A stretch of 64,000 bases of DNA from an uncultured Prevotella sp. (GTDB taxonomy: Bacteria; Bacteroidota; Bacteroidia; Bacteroidales; Bacteroidaceae). The notes beneath the pieces were generated by a model. The model saw only the letters and a program-made list of their open reading frames with translations, was not told the origin of the DNA and did not search any database. The stretch is taken from positions 1-64,000 of the forward strand of contig CAJOCR010000028.1 in the NCBI GenBank assembly GCA_905236755.1, in the 5' to 3' direction. This document shows positions 59,437 through 64,000 of this stretch, piece after piece. The first letter of the stretch is position 1, and every line of letters starts with the position of its first letter. The position numbers were made by a program, and so were the translations under genes.

Positions 59437-59548
59437 TCACAAAGAAATCACCATCCTTGGCTTTCAGCATATCTGTAATGCAGATGTAATCTTCGCCATT
59501 TACATTTGATACACTTATCTCTGTATCTTGAACTATTATTTTTGCCAT
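59434..59548 (-). pseudogene. KilA-N domain N-terminal fragment
   Basis: From the ATG at 59548 the minus strand encodes MAKIIVQDTEISV, then EDYICITDMLKAKDGDFF. This is the start of KilA-N proteins common in Bacteroidales. After about 38 codons it runs out of frame into the Fic fragment, so a deletion joined the two genes. It is too short for most gene finders. Confidence 0.75.
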
Positions 59549-59674
59549 ACTATGTTAGTGTATTTTTCGGTTGAGTTCAATAATTCCTTCACATCAACAT
59601 CAAAGAATTACAATTTTAGTGATTGAGACAACTTTTATATCACCTTTCAAACCACCGTTTGCAAACGGTAATAC

Positions 59675-59924
59675 AAATAAGAATAACTTACAACAAAAAG
59701 GGGGAAATAATTAAAAAGTAAGCATTGGGTAAACCCGATTACAACCTCTTTTGAGTATAATATATGGAGAAGGTGAGCAAGAGGTGACTTCAGGATTTGT
59801 CTCAAAGCTTGGAAGTTACAAAATGATTTTGTATATTTGCAATCGAAAAGAGAAACATGCAGAAGCAGACTACTCGTTAGCCTTTACTACTGATGAAATA
59901 ACCAATTCTTAAACTTTTATCTTT
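59675..59924 (+). promoter_or_regulatory. conserved vapE upstream region, copy B
   Basis: This matches the reverse complement of about 1341-1590. It includes TATATTTG at 59832-59839. Conservation resumes abruptly at AATAACTTACA near 59675, the right edge of the inserted islet. The promoter is intact. Confidence 0.7.
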
Positions 59925-61118
59925 ATGGAAAACAGAATCATGAATGATGCTGCAACTATGGTTGCTGCAAACCCTGATCTCATGCTGATCGAAGAGTTTT
60001 TTGAACAGAACTATTTGTTCCGTAACAATGTGTTGAACGGCAGATACGAGGTTGCTTGTATCGGCTCTAATCCTCTCGTGTGGCAACACCTCACCAATGA
60101 ACGATGGAACTCTATCGTGTGGAATCTTGAGATGGCGTTGCCTGATGTGAAATCGTTGAAGAAGTATGCCGAGATGTATGTTTACTCTGAGCACACACCT
60201 CTTTACGACCCTATTGCTGAATACATGAACAAACTTCCTGCTTGGGATGGTAAAGATCATGTTGGAAACCTTATCAACTGCCTCTCAGGTGTTAACGAAA
60301 AACAAAGTGAGTGGATTCGTATCTGGCTGCGCTCTATGGTGACTCATTGGATTAAGATGGATGTGGAGCACGGAAATGATGTGGTGTTGCTGCTTATGGG
60401 CGATCAGGGCTGTGGCAAGTCAACCTTCTGTCAAAGACTGCTTCCTAAAAATCTTCGTGAGTATTATCTTGACCACTTGAACCTTGCTAACAAGTTTGAC
60501 AAGGAGATGGCTCTCACCCACAATCTTCTTGTTAATATCGACGAGTTCGACCAGGTGAAGAACTCACAGCAGGCTGAGTTGAAACACACCATTTCAAAGA
60601 ACAAGGTAAACGGCAGACGAATATATGCCTCTGTGCAGACCGACCAGCATCGCTATGCAACAACAAACAGCCGTCAACCTTTGAAAGACCCAACTGGCAG
60701 TCGTCGTTATCTGTGTATAGATATTCCAAGCACACAGCTCATAGACAACACGTTTGAGATAAACCACGAACAGCTATATGCCCAGATTCTGAGCGAGATA
60801 AACACAGGCAAGCCTTGCTACTTCAATCGTGAAGAGACAATACTGCTTCAGGAAGCTAACCAGCCATACCAGCAAAATATTGATATTGCAGCTATAACAA
60901 AGATATGTTTCCGTAAGCCAAGGGAAACAGAACAAGTCACACCTACTATTACAACCGATATTCTTGAAGAACTATCGTGCCGTTACCCACAGATAATGCC
61001 TACTCAGAAAACAAAAATAGCGATTGCCGTTGCATTGAAATCACTTGGCTACAAAAGCACTCATACCCATAAGGGTAGCGCTTACTATGTAGTTCCCAAA
61101 AAATACAAAGCAGCATAA
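59925..61118 (+). CDS. VapE/VirE-family AAA+ ATPase, copy B
   Basis: This 397-residue paralogue of the protein at 135-1340 is about nine-tenths identical by eye over the first 330 residues. Walker A (GDQGCGKST) and Walker B (LLVNIDEF) are intact. It lacks four residues: copy A reads HRYASFVATTN and copy B HRYATTN. The loss is in frame (12 nt) and removes most of the strand before the sensor-like TTN. The last 65 residues differ strongly (TTDILEELSCRYPQI and later). It may be an impaired ATPase, or the tail may have taken a new specificity. A repeat cluster follows directly. Confidence 0.83.
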   Translation: MENRIMNDAATMVAANPDLMLIEEFFEQNYLFRNNVLNGRYEVACIGSNPLVWQHLTNERWNSIVWNLEMALPDVKSLKKYAEMYVYSEHTPLYDPIAEYMNKLPAWDGKDHVGNLINCLSGVNEKQSEWIRIWLRSMVTHWIKMDVEHGNDVVLLLMGDQGCGKSTFCQRLLPKNLREYYLDHLNLANKFDKEMALTHNLLVNIDEFDQVKNSQQAELKHTISKNKVNGRRIYASVQTDQHRYATTNSRQPLKDPTGSRRYLCIDIPSTQLIDNTFEINHEQLYAQILSEINTGKPCYFNREETILLQEANQPYQQNIDIAAITKICFRKPRETEQVTPTITTDILEELSCRYPQIMPTQKTKIAIAVALKSLGYKSTHTHKGSAYYVVPKKYKAA

Positions 61119-61128
61119 TTTATCAAAA

Positions 61129-61324
61129 GACTGTCACCAAGTACACTAACGCACTGTATATCAAAGAAATAGGTGCTCAAAGACTGTCACCAGACTGTCA
61201 CCAGACTATCACGCTTTTGAACGAAAATCAAAAAAATGATGGTGACAGACCGTGACAGTCTGGTGACAGTCTCAAATAGTTTAACAAGCTGTCTATCAAT
61301 ATTTTAACCTGCAACGTGACAGTC
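61129..61324. repeat. 11-bp-period GACTGTCACC repeat cluster with inverted arms, 3' of vapE copy B
   Basis: Forward units GACTGTCACC start at 61129, 61182 and 61193, with GACTATCAC at 61204. Reverse units with the core GGTGACAG or CGTGACAG start at 61241, 61251, 61262 and 61315. Within each arm the period is 10-11 bp, and the two arms face each other around about 61226, so a long hairpin could form. The GGTGA core matches the cluster next to vapE copy A. No gene is seen in 61119-61544. Confidence 0.8.
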
Positions 61325-61511
61325 TTTGCAAAAAACTTTTTTGGGTAATTCTAAATACATTATTATAGGATTTACAGGCAACACCTGAAAAACGGAAAAA
61401 CCAAGAAAAAAATAGCACGCTTCGCATGGAAATTAATCAGAATTAAAATCAAAATTAAACAAAATGCCGAGAATAAAACTTCTTTTCTTTGTTGCTTTAA
61501 TATAATATTTG

Positions 61512-61519
61512 TATTTTTG
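61512..61519 (+). promoter_or_regulatory. minus-7 element for the toxin-antitoxin pair
   Basis: TATTTTTG matches the consensus 26 bp upstream of the ATG at 61545, which favours that start over the in-frame ATG at 61509. Confidence 0.5.
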
Positions 61520-61544
61520 CCTACAGATAATAAAAGAATTGATT

Positions 61545-61778
61545 ATGACAGCAACGCAACTTAATGCCGAGATTCTTCGCAATATGAGCATTATTGCAGA
61601 GGATGAAAACCTGTTGAAACGAGTTGCAAAATATCTGCGTAAACTCGTTGCTGAAAAGGATAATTCTGCGCTTTTAACAAAAGAAGACTTCTTTGCAAGA
61701 ATAGAAAAGGCAAAGAAGCAACCTGGCAAGAGTTTCTCAAATGTTGATGAACTTGAAAGATACATTAATAGCTTATGA
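61545..61778 (+). CDS. antitoxin of a YoeB-type toxin-antitoxin pair
   Basis: This 77-residue acidic helical protein begins MTATQLNAEILRNMSII. It overlaps the toxin gene by four bases (ATGA). Order, overlap and size fit a type II antitoxin that binds and neutralises the toxin encoded next and represses the operon. Its N-terminal helices do not show the full Phd/YefM pattern, so the exact antitoxin family is open. The ATG at 61509 would lie before the promoter box and is rejected. Confidence 0.8.
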   Translation: MTATQLNAEILRNMSIIAEDENLLKRVAKYLRKLVAEKDNSALLTKEDFFARIEKAKKQPGKSFSNVDELERYINSL

Positions 61779-62053
61779 GCCAATATAAAGTTGTTATCAA
61801 AGAAGAGGCTCAGAACGACCTTAAATATCTAAGCCTAAATGAACCAAAAGCCTTTAAGAAAGCCCTTACTTTGATTTCTGAGCTTTATGAACATCCACAT
61901 ACTGGCACGGGGAAACCTGAACGATTGAAAGGTGGTGATGGAACATTATGGAGTCGTCGGATTTCAAAAAAGCACAGATTAGTTTACGAAATTCAAGAAG
62001 CCATTGTTTGCATTGATGTTCTTTCTTCTTATGGACATTACAACGACAAATAG
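61775..62053 (+). CDS. YoeB/Txe-family mRNA interferase toxin
   Basis: This 92-residue protein has the family signature HPHTGTGKPERLKG near residue 46, then LWSRRISKKHRLVYEI and a C-terminal SSYGHYNDK with the conserved His-Tyr. YoeB toxins cut mRNA in the ribosomal A site, and the listed Arg, His and Tyr residues match the active-site set. Translation is coupled to the antitoxin by an ATGA overlap. It lies just beyond accessory locus B and may stabilise that region. Length is typical and no damage is visible. Confidence 0.9.
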   Translation: MSQYKVVIKEEAQNDLKYLSLNEPKAFKKALTLISELYEHPHTGTGKPERLKGGDGTLWSRRISKKHRLVYEIQEAIVCIDVLSSYGHYNDK

Positions 62054-62249
62054 GAGAAAGTAAAACAGTTTCAAATTACCCTTATTTTTCCTTAGTTAGC
62101 CAATTTTTATTTCCTGCTTAAGAAAAATTTTCTGCCTGCCCAGAAACTTAAAATTTCACGTTTTTATGCTTTTTCTGTACTCTGTAAAACCGTAAAATAT
62201 TTTTTATTATTTCCCTATATTCCTCCTATATTCCTTCTATATGAAAATT

Positions 62250-62284
62250 AGCCTCCCCCATCCCTTCCCAAAAGGGAAGGAGAA
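62250..62284. repeat. REP-like palindrome, copy 4
   Basis: CCTTCCC and GGGAAGG arms enclose AAAA in the 540-bp gene-free stretch 62054-62593. That stretch also holds an AAAACATCTT/AAGATGTTTT pair near 62332-62395. Confidence 0.6.
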
Positions 62285-62540
62285 TTAACTGCTTGAGTTT
62301 CTTGCTTGAATAATTATGAAGAAGAACCGAGAAAACATCTTCAAAGGTTTTCATTTCTTCGAAATGGTTGTGTGAGCAAGATGTTTTATTTTGAAAACAA
62401 GTTTTCCATTTCATCATCTTTCTCACCCAAGCCTTACGGCAGAAACCTTTTCAGAGATAAACCACGGCACTTCGTGCCTGTAAAAACCCTAACTCAACAT
62501 TCATAATCAAATCAAAACTTGTAATTAGCGAACAGTTGGT

Positions 62541-62577
62541 TAGCCCTTCCTCACTGGGGAGGGATGGGAGAGGCTTT
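62541..62577. repeat. REP-like palindrome, copy 5
   Basis: CCTTCCTCACTGGGGAGG is followed by GATGGGAGAGG just downstream of the DUF3127 gene's 3' end. It is in inverted orientation to copy 4, about 290 bp away. Confidence 0.6.
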
Positions 62578-62593
62578 TCTTGGTTTTTCTTAT

Positions 62594-62875
62594 TTAATTT
62601 GTTGTGAGGTTAAAGTCATAAACAGAAATTTCATTGAACCACTTGCCGTTGTGCTCATGCGCCTTGTAATGAAAGTCAACATCAACGAGGTCACCCTCTT
62701 TGGCTGTAAATCTTGCAAGTTTGTCCTCACCGAAGATGGTAGCTACAATCACATTAGGATACATAACTCCATAATCTTCAAAAACAAAGTCTTGTTTTTT
62801 CCATTGTTTTCCATCACGGTTCACACCAGTCTGAACTGGAAGCACATGTGTAAGCTTCATTCTAATTTTTGCCAT
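62594..62875 (-). CDS. DUF3127-like protein (OB-fold, possible ssDNA-binding)
   Basis: The 93-residue protein (KIRMKLTHVLPVQTG, KKQDFVFEDYG, DLVDVDFHYKAHEHNGKWFNEISVYDF) has the beta-rich pattern of DUF3127 proteins, small OB-fold proteins widespread in Bacteroidetes and likened to single-strand binding proteins. It has a TACATTTG element on the minus strand at 62950-62957. Its position near a VapE gene and a repeat array is suggestive of replication or repair, but no link is shown. Length is slightly under the usual size. Confidence 0.7.
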   Translation of the reverse strand: MAKIRMKLTHVLPVQTGVNRDGKQWKKQDFVFEDYGVMYPNVIVATIFGEDKLARFTAKEGDLVDVDFHYKAHEHNGKWFNEISVYDFNLTTN

Positions 62876-62984
62876 TTGCTTTAATTTTAAATGTATTACA
62901 ATATGGGTACAAAAAACGCACCCGTAACCAGCGTTTCTGATTACGAGTGCAAATGTAATATGGGAAGTTGAGGTATAAAATCGT

Positions 62985-63494
62985 TTATTTTATTCCTTTA
63001 GTTAAATACTGCAAATATGTACGTAATATTCTCTTTATCTCTATTGCTAAATCACGTGTAAAATACACTTGGCAAGATGTATAAAAATTGCTTTTCTTAT
63101 CGGTATTTTCCATTATTTTACATAGAGTCAAAAGGCTATATTTTTTATTATCGTACACATTATTTTGTAGAAGTATTTCTACGATAGCAGTAATATAATA
63201 ATAATTCGGGTTGCCTTTGTTTTTCCCTTTCGTGATAAAGAGTTTAGGTTTGATTTTGGGTGAGCATAGAATCTCTTGCCATAGCTGCGATATGCAGCTG
63301 TGGTAGGCAGGCGAGGCGCAATCATTGATGCGCCCAACATAATGAATAATCGACTCTAAGCTCCTTGTTGGCTTTACCAACCTGAATAAAAGGCCTTGGT
63401 TTATTAACTCTTTAATATCAATGTTATGCAAATCGTTTTCTGTGATTTGCACATACATATTTTTCATAGCAATGTTTATTGTGAAATGAAACAT
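62985..63494 (-). CDS. hypothetical protein, basic
   Basis: This 169-residue protein has no family I recognise. It is rich in Lys, Ile, Tyr and Asn, with a central KPKLFITKGKNKGNPNYYYITAIVEILLQN and a helical C-terminus. No signal peptide or membrane segment is evident. An internal ATG at 63467 (MKNMYVQI) is an alternative start. A TATCTTTG element on the minus strand at 63655-63662 would give a 160-nt leader with several hairpins. Codon use is A/T-rich, like the accessory genes. Confidence 0.55.
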   Translation of the reverse strand: MFHFTINIAMKNMYVQITENDLHNIDIKELINQGLLFRLVKPTRSLESIIHYVGRINDCASPAYHSCISQLWQEILCSPKIKPKLFITKGKNKGNPNYYYITAIVEILLQNNVYDNKKYSLLTLCKIMENTDKKSNFYTSCQVYFTRDLAIEIKRILRTYLQYLTKGIK

Positions 63495-63495
63495 T

Positions 63496-63600
63496 GCATT
63501 GGGCCCAATGCCGTTTTACCATGGCATTGTATATGGAACTAAGAGCTCTATAGTGTATTTGATATGACACTATTGTGGCATATCAACAAATTAAGAGGTA
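63496..63600. repeat. cluster of palindromes upstream of the hypothetical gene
   Basis: A 16-bp perfect palindrome, GCATTGGGCCCAATGC, lies at 63496-63511. CAATGCC at 63506-63512 can also pair with GGCATTG at 63523-63529. A third pair, ATAGTGT/ACACTAT, follows near 63550-63574. The alternatives share strands, so the leader can fold in more than one way. Confidence 0.55.
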
Positions 63601-63725
63601 TTCATTTTTCGCATGGTTAGATTATTTTTAAGTTGTTGACTCTAAAAACGCCAACAAAGATAGAAAAAATATAGATTAGTGTCAAGGTTTTTATTAATAA
63701 AATGTATGTTTTTCGCATAAAAAAT

Positions 63726-63761
63726 CCCCACTGACATTGCATTGTTGCAGAATCAGTGGGG
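63726..63761 (-). terminator. terminator of the partial gene at the window end
   Basis: CCCCACTGA at 63726-63734 and TCAGTGGGG at 63753-63761 form a stem; on the minus strand it is followed by ATTTTTT. Confidence 0.75.
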
Positions 63762-63783
63762 AGTATGTTATGTCGATAACCTA

Positions 63784-64000
63784 TTATCTAATCTCTATGC
63801 TTTGCGAATTACTATTAAAAACCTTATTCAATTCTTTTTTGATGGCTTTATATGCAATTTCCTGATCTTGTGAAATGGATATTCCCATACCGCTTGACTT
63901 AATAACAGCTACGCTTCGATTTGTGTAATAATCATAGAAAGTAATTGAAATATAAGTTTCGCCACCGTCCCACTTTTCCGTTTTAATATTTATTTTAGGA
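63784..64000 (-). CDS. C-terminal part of a gene of unknown function
   Basis: The last 71 codons of a gene entering from the right are present. They encode ETYISITFYDYYTNRSVAVIKSSG, then a helical ending that stops at 63784 after SQSIEIR. The start is outside the window. The piece reads as an alpha/beta fold without a family I can name. It is supported by a good terminator at 63726-63761. Confidence 0.6.
   Translation of the reverse strand, partial: PKINIKTEKWDGGETYISITFYDYYTNRSVAVIKSSGMGISISQDQEIAYKAIKKELNKVFNSNSQSIEIR

Noticed and set aside
61129..61324. CRISPR array
   Set aside because: Units are 10 bp at 11-bp spacing with inverted arms; there are no spacers of CRISPR size and no cas genes.
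62226..62506. Short frames in the gap before the DUF3127 gene
   Set aside because: They overlap a REP-like palindrome, lack promoter boxes and show no family features.

Overview
The window looks like the chromosome of a Bacteroidales bacterium, most likely Prevotella or Segatella. The evidence is a SusC/SusD polysaccharide locus, TonB-linked receptors with a carboxypeptidase-like N-terminal domain, DUF1016 and DUF3127 genes, little sign of Shine-Dalgarno sequences, and recurrent TAnnTTTG minus-7 elements upstream of starts. No rRNA, tRNA or CRISPR array was seen.

Layout. Positions 1-6636 hold accessory locus A: a VapE-family AAA+ gene on the minus strand with an 11-bp-period repeat cluster at its 3' end, a conserved hairpin, a complete restriction-modification system (nuclease, two adenine methyltransferases, small HTH regulator) and a conserved non-coding block called R2 here. 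Positions 7027-19422 are mostly core genes: an M23/LysM peptidase, recG, ispD, a DJ-1 protein, nadK, an ABC exporter, a MacAB-like operon and a small beta-barrel. Positions 19750-24012 hold two thioredoxin-fold envelope proteins and a second barrel that share a duplicated promoter. Positions 24472-41739 are an alpha-mannan-type polysaccharide utilisation locus (GH92, DUF4965 protein, DUF3823 lipoprotein, SusD, SusC, GH76, surface lipoprotein) beside a divergent membrane-spanning regulator with a Kelch-like sensor and an OmpR/BTAD output. Positions 42437-49578 hold GH2, GH51 and GH2 enzymes, followed by metG, a TonB receptor and a cupin. Positions 55347-61330 are accessory locus B. It has the same order as locus A in the opposite orientation: R2, cargo (agmatine deiminase-like enzyme and lipoprotein), the conserved hairpin, a 2.26-kb islet (DUF1016 nuclease with RhuM, Fic and KilA-N debris), a second vapE, and an 11-bp-period repeat cluster. 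A YoeB-type toxin-antitoxin pair, a DUF3127 protein and two unknown genes close the window.

The most notable structure is the pair of accessory loci. Two VapE modules share R2, hairpin, vapE and 3' repeats but carry different cargo, and they face each other across about 50 kb of core and metabolic genes. The two VapE proteins are nearly the same except in the C-terminal tail, and the adjacent 3' repeats differ as well. This suggests a tail-repeat recognition pair in a cargo-carrying unit that I cannot match to a described system.
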